From contig JASHRR010000575.1 in assembly GCA_030037185.1 (NCBI GenBank), positions 1 to 8,460 of the forward strand: a stretch of 8,460 nucleotides of DNA, in the 5' to 3' direction. This DNA is from Xanthobacteraceae bacterium (lineage in GTDB: Bacteria; Pseudomonadota; Alphaproteobacteria; Rhizobiales; Xanthobacteraceae). The position numbers were made by a program, and so were the translations under genes. Positions 1 through 5,612 of the stretch are shown piece after piece; position 1 is the stretch's first letter, and each line of letters opens with the position of its first letter. Below the pieces are notes generated by a model, which was not told the origin of the DNA, ran no database searches, and worked only from the letters and a program-made list of their open reading frames with translations.

Positions 1-1190
1 AAGATGCCCATCGCGTCGTGACTTATGCAATCGATGGGAAAGACGGCGCAATCGGCTCGGCTGACGAGGCCCGGCAGCAACGTCGTGCTGTGCTCGATTC
101 CGCCATCATGATAGAGCAACGCGCCGCCGGCGCGCTCCACGACAGCTCTTAGCTGCGGAACTTGGTGGGCCCTTCCGCCGACATAAAGCACTTGGGCGCC
201 GCTGAGTTTGGGCGTGCAGGAATTATTGTCTTCCGCCAGCCAGTCATTGAGTTGGGTTTCGAGGAGCGTCAATTCGCGGCGGAGGCCTTCGCACGCGTCA
301 CGCAAATCGCGCTGAGCACGTTCTGCTTGCGCAGCCGCGAGCGTTGCCGGCTGAACTCGTCTTTCCAGTCGCTCGCGGCTTGCAATCTCCCGGTTCAGGC
401 GGCGGCCGAGATCGGTCAGTGCCTCCCGGGCGGCACCGGCGTCGTCGCTCGTCCCCCCCTCGGGAGAAACCGGCGTCTGCGCGAGCGCCCGGCTCAGCGC
501 CTCATTGAGCATCCGGATCTTGTTGTCGCGCTCGGTAAAGCCATCGCGCAGCTGCAACTGCTGTGCTTCCACCTTTGCCGACAACGCGGCATTTTGTTCT
601 TCCAGCCGGCGTAGCCTGCCAATATCCGCACGGTTGGCGGCGCCCACCATGTGGGAAAGCATGTGAACATCGCCAAAGGCCTTTCGCATGGTCGCGTCGG
701 TCGCCGCGGGATGGCTGAGCACTGCCCAATAGGCGCCCGGTATGTCGCCGCGCTTGAGCGCCTCCTCCCAAAGCTCGCGCAATGCCTTTTCATCCCTGGC
801 TTTGGCGAATTGCCTAATCGCGGCCGCGTGGCGATGGTCGAGAGCCTTCTGAATAAACTTGCCGCCGCCTTGTGGCTTGCCAGCGAGGGCCACACCCTGC
901 TTATGCAGATCGTGATCCTCGGCGCTCTCGGCTCCGTGGACGCCGAGCTTGATCAACAGGCGGCGTATTTCTGCGTTCGCAAGGCAAGTGCCGACGATCG
1001 AGCAATGGACGCTGTGATGCATGTCCCAGATCGCTGTGCGCCGCTTGGAGGCAGGCGGAGTGAATTCGTCACAGGACTCGTCTGGGCTGCGCACCTTCAT
1101 CGGGATCGCGCTGCGCGAAACGGCCGGCACAGCAGGCTGCAAGCCATTCGAGAACAAAGTCGACAATAAATTCGGGGCACGGTACGACAT
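1..1190 (-). CDS. DUF2325 domain protein, C-terminal end cut by window edge
   Basis: An open minus-strand frame gives 396 residues from ATG 1190-1188 and runs off the left edge without a stop. An in-frame TAG lies four codons upstream, so 1190 is the earliest ATG; no clear Shine-Dalgarno is visible. In order it shows a basic/Pro N-terminus (1-55), a conserved-looking block HCSIVGTC (residues 62-69), and a helical region with HMLSHMVGAANRAD near 177-190. Heptad-rich, charged segments at about 190-245 and 255-320 are likely coiled coil. A DUF2325 domain starts at residue 334 with VLYVGGRAHQVPQLR, followed by LLYHDGG and FPIDCISHDAMG. Homologues I recall carry a few dozen further residues. The function of the family is not established. 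The Cys/His residues (C63, C69 and nearby His) could bind a metal or cofactor, which is inference. It is divergent from the cupin/cytochrome unit, with a palindrome directly upstream of its start. Confidence 0.9.
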   Translation of the reverse strand, partial: MSYRAPNLLSTLFSNGLQPAVPAVSRSAIPMKVRSPDESCDEFTPPASKRRTAIWDMHHSVHCSIVGTCLANAEIRRLLIKLGVHGAESAEDHDLHKQGVALAGKPQGGGKFIQKALDHRHAAAIRQFAKARDEKALRELWEEALKRGDIPGAYWAVLSHPAATDATMRKAFGDVHMLSHMVGAANRADIGRLRRLEEQNAALSAKVEAQQLQLRDGFTERDNKIRMLNEALSRALAQTPVSPEGGTSDDAGAAREALTDLGRRLNREIASRERLERRVQPATLAAAQAERAQRDLRDACEGLRRELTLLETQLNDWLAEDNNSCTPKLSGAQVLYVGGRAHQVPQLRAVVERAGGALLYHDGGIEHSTTLLPGLVSRADCAVFPIDCISHDAMGI

Positions 1191-1197
1191 GCATTCA

Positions 1198-1221
1198 CGC
1201 TATATCTGCATAGATATAGCG
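1198..1221. promoter_or_regulatory. Perfect 24-bp dyad, possible weak Mo-box (ModE-type)
   Basis: CGCTATATCT (1198-1207) and AGATATAGCG (1212-1221) are perfect 10-base inverted arms around GCAT. The dyad ends 7 bases upstream of the DUF2325 ATG on the minus strand, so a bound protein would cover the initiation region or the -10. It keeps the CGnTATAT...ATATAnCG core of the ModE consensus recalled as ATCGnTATATA-n6-TATATAnCGAT, matching about 15 of 20 defined bases. It could instead be the operator of another dimeric regulator. Confidence 0.55.
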
Positions 1222-1497
1222 ACTATTGCACGAATTTGCGATCCGGAAAAGTGTTCTTTTCTCGTGACTCGTAGCCCAACACTCATCGCGAACGCCTGCA
1301 TTTGGCGCTGATGCAAACGCGCGATGCATGTGAAGGAATTTTCACAGGCCAACGGTGTTGTTGCGGCTTTGCTCAGGTTGCCACCGGCCGCCACGGCGTC
1401 CGGACTGAACACGAGCCGGGCAGGTCCAGGCGATCTGACGCTCATCGCGCCGCGGCGGGAAACCTGAAGTCGAGTGTTGCGGCCCTCCCTGTTTTTA
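1222..1497. other. Non-coding divergent intergenic region
   Basis: I recognise no gene here. The short frames that cross it (for example 1302-1532 plus and 1200-1445 minus) have no ribosome binding site and atypical composition. Between 1287 and 1332 there are repeated TGCAT/ATGCA elements, including TGCAT 1298-1302 facing ATGCA 1311-1315, which could form a small hairpin. The divergent promoters of the DUF2325 gene and the cupin unit should lie at the two ends of this stretch. Confidence 0.5.
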
Positions 1498-1526
1498 TTG
1501 GCGAACAGATCGGTATATATTGCTAT
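1498..1526 (+). promoter_or_regulatory. Possible sigma-70 promoter for the cupin/cytochrome unit
   Basis: TTGGCG (1498-1503) is followed after 17 bases by TGCTAT (1521-1526), with alternative TATATA hexamers nearby. The candidate -10 lies inside the ModE-like dyad, the arrangement expected for repression by steric block. Position and spacing are seen; use as a promoter is inferred. Confidence 0.4.
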
Positions 1527-1536
1527 ATATAAGGAT
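1509..1536. promoter_or_regulatory. Near-consensus Mo-box (ModE operator)
   Basis: The left half ATCGGTATATA (1509-1519), spacer TTGCTA (1520-1525) and right half TATATAAGGAT (1526-1536) fit the consensus recalled for the molybdate-responsive regulator ModE, ATCGnTATATA-n6-TATATAnCGAT. Nineteen of 20 defined positions match; the exception is G for C at 1533. The spacing is exactly six. It lies about 240 bases upstream of the cupin ATG and overlaps a plausible promoter, so it probably controls the rightward unit. No ModE or molybdate transport gene is in the window. Confidence 0.65.
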
Positions 1537-1567
1537 CGTTCAAAGCCAATTCCGAGAGATTTAATAG

Positions 1568-1780
1568 ATGGCTACTGCCGGAGAGGTTTGCCGTTGTTGG
1601 GCATCCGTATGCGGATGGCTCCTGCAGGCAGATGCTGAGCAACGGCAGGTGGATCGATGCCGCATCGGCGCTTCGAGAGTGATAATCCGGCAAACTGCGT
1701 TTGCCGTGAAGCCGCAATTCAATAGCTGCGAGGCTCTTTCCGCTCCTTCACCCAATTTCAAGCCGTTGAGCGCTCAATGA
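1568..1780 (+). CDS. Doubtful 70-residue leader ORF
   Basis: ATG 1568 follows GAGAG (1554-1558) at a workable distance, and its TGA overlaps the cupin start as ATGA (1777-1780), which would suit translational coupling. Against it, the peptide is rich in Cys and Trp, matches no family I know, and overlaps a sequence able to form strong RNA stems. A second frame over 1534-1682 is equally open but lacks a good start. It may be a leader peptide, a decayed gene or chance. Confidence 0.2.
   Translation: MATAGEVCRCWASVCGWLLQADAEQRQVDRCRIGASRVIIRQTAFAVKPQFNSCEALSAPSPNFKPLSAQ
1589..1647 (+). promoter_or_regulatory. Potentially structured 5' leader of the cupin transcript
   Basis: TGCCGTTG (1589-1596) pairs perfectly with CAACGGCA (1640-1647). 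Enclosed is a 6-bp hairpin CATCCG/CGGATG with loop TATG (1602-1617). A second weaker arm is possible around the CCTGCAGG palindrome (1621-1628). Together they form a three-way-junction-like fold between the Mo-box and the cupin start. Pairing is seen directly; a regulatory role is inferred, and I do not recognise a named riboswitch. Confidence 0.35.
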
Positions 1781-2100
1781 TTACCGGCAACCTGTTTGCC
1801 AATGTGGCTCGTGAGCCTGCTCACGAGCAGATTGTGGAATTGCTGTCGGCCGCGAATGTCAGGATTGAGCGCATTGTCTCGACCGGTCATGCGAGCGCGC
1901 CTGACGAATGGTACGATCAGGAGCGAGCCGAGTGGGTCCTCCTTCTTGCCGGGTCAGCCGGATTGATCTTGGAAGGCGAGGCCGAGCCACTCGTGCTTGA
2001 GCCGGGCAGCTATGTTCAGATCGACGCCCATGTCCGTCATCGCGTTGCCTGGACCGACCCGTCGGCGCCGACTGTCTGGCTCGCCATTTACTATCGATGA
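1777..2100 (+). CDS. Small single-domain cupin protein
   Basis: The 107-residue product has the layout of a compact cupin. EWYDQERAEWVLLLAGSAGL (residues 46-65) forms the first beta motif, LEPGSYVQIDAHVRHRVAWT the turn and second motif, and TVWLAIYY closes the barrel. The length is normal for stand-alone cupins. Metal-ligand histidines are clear only in HVRHRV; the first motif has Glu/Asp in place of the classical HxH, so metal binding is uncertain. No signal peptide is visible, so it is probably cytoplasmic. The start ATG 1777 is preceded by GAG (1768-1770), a weak ribosome site. It is the first clear gene downstream of the Mo-box and is followed 205 bases later by a cytochrome c in the same direction. 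Its substrate or role is unknown. Confidence 0.8.
   Translation: MITGNLFANVAREPAHEQIVELLSAANVRIERIVSTGHASAPDEWYDQERAEWVLLLAGSAGLILEGEAEPLVLEPGSYVQIDAHVRHRVAWTDPSAPTVWLAIYYR
1807..1828. repeat. Perfect 22-bp dyad inside the cupin 5' coding region
   Basis: GCTCGTGAGC (1807-1816) and GCTCACGAGC (1819-1828) are perfect inverted arms separated by CT, over codons 11-18 of the cupin gene. As RNA the tight loop would cost pairs at the tip but still give a strong hairpin. It could be an internal operator or affect translation of the gene; it might also be chance within GC-rich coding sequence. Confidence 0.6.
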
Positions 2101-2169
2101 AGGCTGCTGGCTGATACCTGCCGCAGGGCCGAGATTCCACTTAACGCCCTGGTCAAAATTCCGGAGCAC

Positions 2170-2219
2170 CTCACACCCCCGACTGAAGCCGGAGGTTTGC
2201 GCGCGCCCGGTGTTTTTTT
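2170..2219 (+). terminator. Weak candidate terminator after the cupin gene
   Basis: A run of seven T (2213-2219) follows GC-rich sequence in which ACACC pairs with GGTGT, and GCCGG with CCGGT across a large loop. The stems are short and compete with each other, so only partial termination seems likely. It lies in the 205-base gap between cupin and cytochrome genes. Confidence 0.25.
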
Positions 2220-2227
2220 GTGAGCTC

Positions 2228-2255
2228 TTGCGGCTCGCGCAGAGGTCGTTATCCT
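2228..2255 (+). promoter_or_regulatory. Possible promoter for the cytochrome c gene
   Basis: TTGCGG (2228-2233) is followed after 16 bases by TATCCT (2250-2255), about 50 bases before the chosen GTG start of the cytochrome gene. Together with the possible terminator just upstream, it would let the cytochrome be transcribed separately from the cupin. Motif match only. Confidence 0.3.
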
Positions 2256-2305
2256 GGCGGGACAATTTCAGCCGACCTTTCGTTCGCAATGGGGAGAAGA
2301 CCGCC

Positions 2306-3298
2306 GTGATCCGCCGAATCTCGCGAACCAGCACGTCCGTCCATATCGCCGTCCTTGCCGGTGCGCTCGCTCCACTTCTCATGGTGCAGCCGCTCCGCGC
2401 GCAGGGAGCCCTTACAGTCCCGTCGGGACTGCCCGACTGGACATTCAATATCCCCGACAAGGTCCAGCCGAGCGCAGTGCGGCCGGAAGGCATCGTGAGA
2501 GCGCCCGGCAGCGCCAAGGAGTACGAGTGGGCCAAGGTCGCCGGCAATGCCAATCCGCCGGACTGGTTTCCCGACGAACACCCCGCCGCGCCGCGGGCGG
2601 TAACCGGCGGCCCGGGGGTCAGATTTGCGTGCGGCTCCTGTCACCTGATGTCGGGCCAGGGCCACCCGGAATCCGCCGATATCGCCGGCCTGCCCGCTGA
2701 GTACCTGATCCGGCAGATGGCCTACTACAAAGCCGGCGCGCGCAAGGACGACGCCCGCATGGGGCCGATCGCGAAGGCTACCTCCGACGAGGACATCCGC
2801 CAGGCCGCCGAATACTTTGCCGGGGTGAAGCCGGCCGTGTGGGTCAAGGTGATCGAGACCGCGACGCCGCCCAAGACCTTCATCGCCACCGCCGGCCGCC
2901 ATCGTCAGCTCCATCCCGACGGAGGCACCGAGCCGATCGGCCGCCGTATCCTTGAAATTCCAGCGGATCCGTTCCGCACGGAAATCCGGGACCCGCATTC
3001 CGGGTTCATCGCCTATGTGCCGCCCGGCAGCCTCGCCACAGGCGAGGCGTTGGTCAAAGACGGAGAGTCCGGCAAGACGACGCCCTGCGCGATCTGCCAC
3101 GGCGAGGGGCTGAAAGGACTTGGCGAAGTCCCGCGGCTCGCCGGGCTGCAGCCGCTGTACGTGGCGCGCCAGCTCTTCGACATGCAATACGGCTCAAGCG
3201 GCGGGAAGGCGGCCGCCTTGATGAAGCCTGTCGTCGCCAATCTGTCGGAAGACGACATCATCGCCATTTCCTCGTATCTCGGCTCCTTGTCTCCATAG
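2306..3298 (+). CDS. Exported diheme cytochrome c
   Basis: GTG 2306 is chosen because GGGGAG (2291-2296) lies 9 bases upstream and it places a signal peptide at the N-terminus: basic MIRRISR, a hydrophobic core, and a likely cleavage after PLRA (residue 32). The frame is open further upstream to 1997, but that part overlaps the cupin gene and has no export signal. The 330-residue product has two class I-like haem domains: CGSCH at 109-113 with candidate axial Met152 in ARMGPIAK, and CAICH at 261-265 with candidate Met306 in ALMKPVV. The second domain's block (SGFIAYVPPGSL, GLKGLGEVPRLAGLQPLYVARQL) is typical of periplasmic cytochromes common in Bradyrhizobium relatives. It should act as a periplasmic electron carrier. 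Its partner is not in the window; a molybdenum hydroxylase is an inference prompted by the Mo-box. Confidence 0.9.
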   Translation: MIRRISRTSTSVHIAVLAGALAPLLMVQPLRAQGALTVPSGLPDWTFNIPDKVQPSAVRPEGIVRAPGSAKEYEWAKVAGNANPPDWFPDEHPAAPRAVTGGPGVRFACGSCHLMSGQGHPESADIAGLPAEYLIRQMAYYKAGARKDDARMGPIAKATSDEDIRQAAEYFAGVKPAVWVKVIETATPPKTFIATAGRHRQLHPDGGTEPIGRRILEIPADPFRTEIRDPHSGFIAYVPPGSLATGEALVKDGESGKTTPCAICHGEGLKGLGEVPRLAGLQPLYVARQLFDMQYGSSGGKAAALMKPVVANLSEDDIIAISSYLGSLSP

Positions 3299-3337
3299 GA
3301 CAACGAGATGAGTGGTTAAGTATTTGATTGTGCTCAA

Positions 3338-3370
3338 GTTAGACGCTCAGTGGACGTCCAGGTTAGACAC
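3338..3370. repeat. Left copy of GTTAGAC repeat module
   Basis: GTTAGAC (3338-3344), TCAGTGGACGT (3346-3356) and CAGGTTAGACAC (3359-3370) occur in the same order as at 6761-6821. The 12-mer CAGGTTAGACAC is exact in both places. A 10-bp palindrome TGGACGTCCA (3351-3360) is included. The module overlaps the 3' end of the integrase remnant, a usual place for an attachment site, but the repeat is imperfect and the identity unproven. Confidence 0.45.
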
Positions 3371-4127
3371 TTGGTTGTTCGCAATCCGTTTCCTGATCGC
3401 CTTGTCGGCGAGCTTCTTGCGGTCCACCGCCTCAGTGTATTTCTGCACCATCTGAAGGGTGCGGTGGCCGCTGGTCGCCGCCAGTTCATGCGTTGTCGCG
3501 CCGCTCTCTGCGAGGCGCCTCATACCGCTCTTCTTGAGCCCGTGGAGACGGCATTGGGGGCCGAGCCCCGCTTCTGTCACCCACTGCGGAAACGCCTTTC
3601 CGAGCCCCATAACGGTCCTGGGGTTGCCGTACCGGTTCACGAGATAGGTGAGGTGCTCCTTCGGCATCGCCTCGACGGCAGCGGCCAGCTCCGGCGACAT
3701 GATGATGTCGACATCGTCCGATCCCTTGGCGCGAGCAATCTTGATGCGCCGCTCCTGACATGCTGCGGGCCGAGCCTGACCACCTCACAGCGCCTCGACA
3801 AGGCCTCAAGAGCGAATTCGAGCACGAGGCGTTCCTATGTGTCCCCAGGTCCCAATAATCGCGATACTGAGCGATCTCCTCGTCCGTCCAGTCATGATGG
3901 CTCCACGTCTTCGGCATCTTGCCGGCCTTGAGGCCTTCGGCGGGATTGTCGCGGCGCAACGCCGGGACGGCTGAAGCAAGCAAGCCGCGAATTGCCTTCA
4001 GCCAATGAATCTTCACGCTCTGTTTGGCAATACCGCTCATGATTTTCTGCAGATGATGCTGCTGCAACAACGCAACCCGCTTGTCGCCATTAGCGTTGCG
4101 GAACCCCTCGATCAGCGAGCGACGGGC
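3347..4127 (-). pseudogene. Tyrosine recombinase (phage-type integrase) remnant
   Basis: Three minus-strand frames join into one integrase. The first (4127 to about 3840) carries the core-binding domain: SLIEGFRNANGDKRVALLQQ, then AIRGLLASAVPALRRDNPAEGLKAGKM and TDEEIAQYRDYWDLGT. The second (about 3825 to 3752) carries LVLEFALEAL and VVRLGPQHV. The third (about 3748 to 3347) carries the catalytic C-terminus with HGLKKSGMRRLAESG, TSGHRTLQMVQ and the presumed nucleophile in KYTEAVDRK. Two one-base losses, near 3830 and 3750, separate the frames. At the 5' side an in-frame TGA (4128-4130) cuts it; roughly the first 90 residues of the family are missing or unrecognisable. It has HGLK where the classical motif is HxxR. 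The gene is almost certainly non-functional and marks a former mobile element. Confidence 0.85.
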
Positions 4128-4130
4128 TCA

Positions 4131-4570
4131 ATCGCAACGCCGACACCAGGGCGAAAATGGGTCGCCTTGCGCGCCACTTTGATTATACAACCGCTCTCGT
4201 TGAGGAACTGGTCGAGCGCGCCGAACGGCGAGTGACGGCAAGACTCACCGGGGAACAAAGGCGCTGAAGGTTTACCTCGACAGCGAATAGACGCAGCCTC
4301 GCCAACAAGCCCGGTTATGCAATAAGCCAGAGCGGTGAAGTGCACCAATCCTGGCCAAGGACCCACCAGCAAGCTGATAGAGGTGGAGCATGTTAATGCG
4401 TCTTGGGGGCGTCTGGCCGGAGGCGCATATGGGACACGTGTCAACCTAGATTTTGCGCGCGCAATCCTTTTTTGTCGGCTATCTTTGGGGCGCTGTCCGT
4501 TCTCCCGAAGTAGCCTCTCGGGCGCGACAGGTGAGGCCGACGCCCTTATGCAGGCCCTACAAGATGAGAC
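4131..4570. other. No recognisable gene; degenerate island sequence
   Basis: This stretch upstream of the integrase remnant holds open frames on both strands (4112-4444 minus and 4335-4577 plus), but neither has a convincing ribosome site or a family I recognise. The missing N-terminal part of the integrase cannot be followed here. One perfect 10-bp palindrome, GACACGTGTC (4433-4442), is visible. It is probably decayed element DNA. Confidence 0.5.
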
Positions 4571-4573
4571 CTA

Positions 4574-4627
4574 TTGAAATTATCATGGCGAGACCGCATG
4601 TTCAACGAAATTAACTTTTGTTCAACG
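4574..4627 (+). promoter_or_regulatory. Promoter/operator region of the toxin-antitoxin pair
   Basis: Two exact direct repeats GTTCAACG (4600-4607 and 4620-4627) are 20 bases apart, about two helical turns, and lie just upstream of the antitoxin ATG at 4641. TTGAAA (4574-4579) could be a -35 box, with a weak -10 around 4597-4602 next to the first repeat. Antitoxins with ribbon-helix-helix domains usually repress their own operons at such repeats, so these are candidate operators. Confidence 0.4.
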
Positions 4628-4640
4628 CGAGACAATCGCC

Positions 4641-5018
4641 ATGGCCAAAGCATCGGTGAGCAAATCTGCGGCACGCGATGCCAAGGCGTCAGCTGGCAGC
4701 CTGTCCAAGGGCAGCGGGGGGCGAACGAAGGTCATTAAACACAAGGTCAAGCTGGGCCCGTTTGTGGTCAGCAAAGCGCGGTTCGATGCGGTCATGCAGG
4801 CGGCAGAGCGATCCGGCCTTCTGAGCGAGAAAAGCGGCCGGATTGGCGGTAGGGTGAGCCAGGCATTGGTCAAGCAAGCCAAGCGGCAAACGGGCATCGA
4901 GAGCGACACGGACCTGATCGAGTTCGCACTGGCGACAGTCGCGCTTGAAGACAACTTTGCGGACGCATTCAAGGAGTCTCGAGGCAAGGTCGATCCAAAG
5001 TTGAAACTCGGCTTCTAA
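4641..5018 (+). CDS. Ribbon-helix-helix-like antitoxin with basic N-terminal tail
   Basis: The product has 125 residues. Residues 1-35 are rich in Lys, Ala, Ser and Gly and look disordered and DNA-attracted. Residues 67-101 resemble a CopG/Arc ribbon-helix-helix: a short strand RIGGRV, helix A SQALVKQAKRQTG, a turn GIESDT and helix B DLIEFALATVA. The remaining C-terminus (ALEDNFADAFKESRGKVD) could wrap the toxin. The TAA (5016-5018) directly abuts the toxin ATG (5019), so the two are co-transcribed and probably translationally coupled. ATG 4641 is the first start in the frame after the direct repeats; the ribosome site (GAGA 4629-4632) is weak. It should bind and neutralise the PIN toxin and autoregulate the operon. 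The family call rests on pattern, not search. The N-terminal tail is unusual for short antitoxins. Confidence 0.7.
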   Translation: MAKASVSKSAARDAKASAGSLSKGSGGRTKVIKHKVKLGPFVVSKARFDAVMQAAERSGLLSEKSGRIGGRVSQALVKQAKRQTGIESDTDLIEFALATVALEDNFADAFKESRGKVDPKLKLGF

Positions 5019-5585
5019 ATGGCGGAGTTCGATTTCGACGCAGCGCGACGTTGGGCACGATTCGATCCGCAAAAGACGCTGGCGCGGCGAGGCGACAACG
5101 AGCTTCCGTTCGTCAATGTGAACCTGATTGGCGGGCAGGGGCTCTTGCTCGACACCTGCGTCTACATCGATCAGATGCAAGATCGATCGCCGCAGATGCT
5201 GGATGATCTGATTGCGCAGCGACAGGTCAATCATTCGACCGTCGCGATCCAGGAGCTGATGTACACTGCCGGCGTTCTGAACCCGTCGGATGCGAGGAGC
5301 GCAGGTGTCCTTGCTGAGATTGGAAAGCAGATCAAAGCGATGCCGCCGCATCGGATCTTCGTGCCCGATATAGAGGTCCTTGGAAGAGCGGCCCTGTTAT
5401 CGGGAATCCTATGTCGCCTCCAAGGGTACGACAAAGATGCGAAGCTGCGTGCGCTCCAGGACTGTGTGCTGTTCCTGCAAGCGCGGAAGCTTGGCTTGGT
5501 GGTGCTGACTGCGAATGTCAGCGACTACGATATGCTGCTCCAGCTCATCCCAGCCGGGCGAGCGTTGTTTTACCGCCGGAAATGA
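5019..5585 (+). CDS. PIN-domain toxin (VapC-like ribonuclease)
   Basis: The 188-residue product has the PIN fold pattern. A hydrophobic strand leads to the first acid, GLLLDTCVYID (Asp45). Glu79 is in VAIQELMYTAG. Asp148 is in the helix LQDCVLFLQARKLG, and Asp169/Asp171 follow the strand LVVLTANVSDYDML. These four acids are the expected Mg2+ site of VapC-type endoribonucleases, which cleave tRNA or other RNA when freed from antitoxin. About 40 extra residues precede the PIN core, longer than a typical 130-residue VapC and perhaps used for antitoxin contact. The gene starts immediately after the antitoxin stop. In contrast to the neighbouring broken genes it is intact, consistent with selection for plasmid- or island-addiction. 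The RNA target is unknown. Confidence 0.8.
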   Translation: MAEFDFDAARRWARFDPQKTLARRGDNELPFVNVNLIGGQGLLLDTCVYIDQMQDRSPQMLDDLIAQRQVNHSTVAIQELMYTAGVLNPSDARSAGVLAEIGKQIKAMPPHRIFVPDIEVLGRAALLSGILCRLQGYDKDAKLRALQDCVLFLQARKLGLVVLTANVSDYDMLLQLIPAGRALFYRRK

Positions 5586-5612
5586 GGCCGCTGCCGAAGG
5601 CAGGGCCTATTT
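5586..5612 (+). terminator. Hairpin after the toxin gene, possible terminator
   Basis: GGCC (5586-5589) and CTGCC (5591-5595) pair with GGCAG (5599-5603) and GGCC (5604-5607), leaving one bulged G and a GAA loop. It follows directly after the toxin TGA. Only a short T-poor tail (TATTT) follows, so termination strength is doubtful. Confidence 0.4.

Noticed and set aside
162..614. 150-residue plus-strand open frame
   Set aside because: It is antisense to the DUF2325 gene, whose minus frame shows clear family motifs across the same bases.
494..895. Minus-strand frames at 494-895 and 502-771
   Set aside because: Both are shifted frames within the DUF2325 coding region; the coherent frame is the one running 1190 to 1.
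651..1169. 172-residue plus-strand open frame
   Set aside because: Antisense shadow of the DUF2325 gene with no ribosome site.
1534..1682. Open plus frame containing LLPERFAVVGHPYADG
   Set aside because: It looks somewhat protein-like but has no ATG/GTG start before that point, ends after about 45 codons and matches no family I recall.
1997..2305. Upstream extension of the cytochrome c frame to ATG 1997
   Set aside because: It overlaps the cupin gene and would bury the signal peptide; GTG 2306 has a good ribosome site and begins the export signal.
2249..3187. 312-residue minus-strand open frame
   Set aside because: Antisense to the cytochrome c gene with its two haem motifs; a GC-rich shadow.
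4433..4442. GACACGTGTC palindrome as an operator or element end
   Set aside because: A lone 10-bp palindrome with no gene start nearby and no second copy in the window is not enough.
4112..4444. 110-residue minus-strand open frame upstream of the integrase
   Set aside because: It abuts the integrase remnant out of frame and contains a locally protein-like tail, but neither integrase N-terminal similarity nor a ribosome site could be seen.
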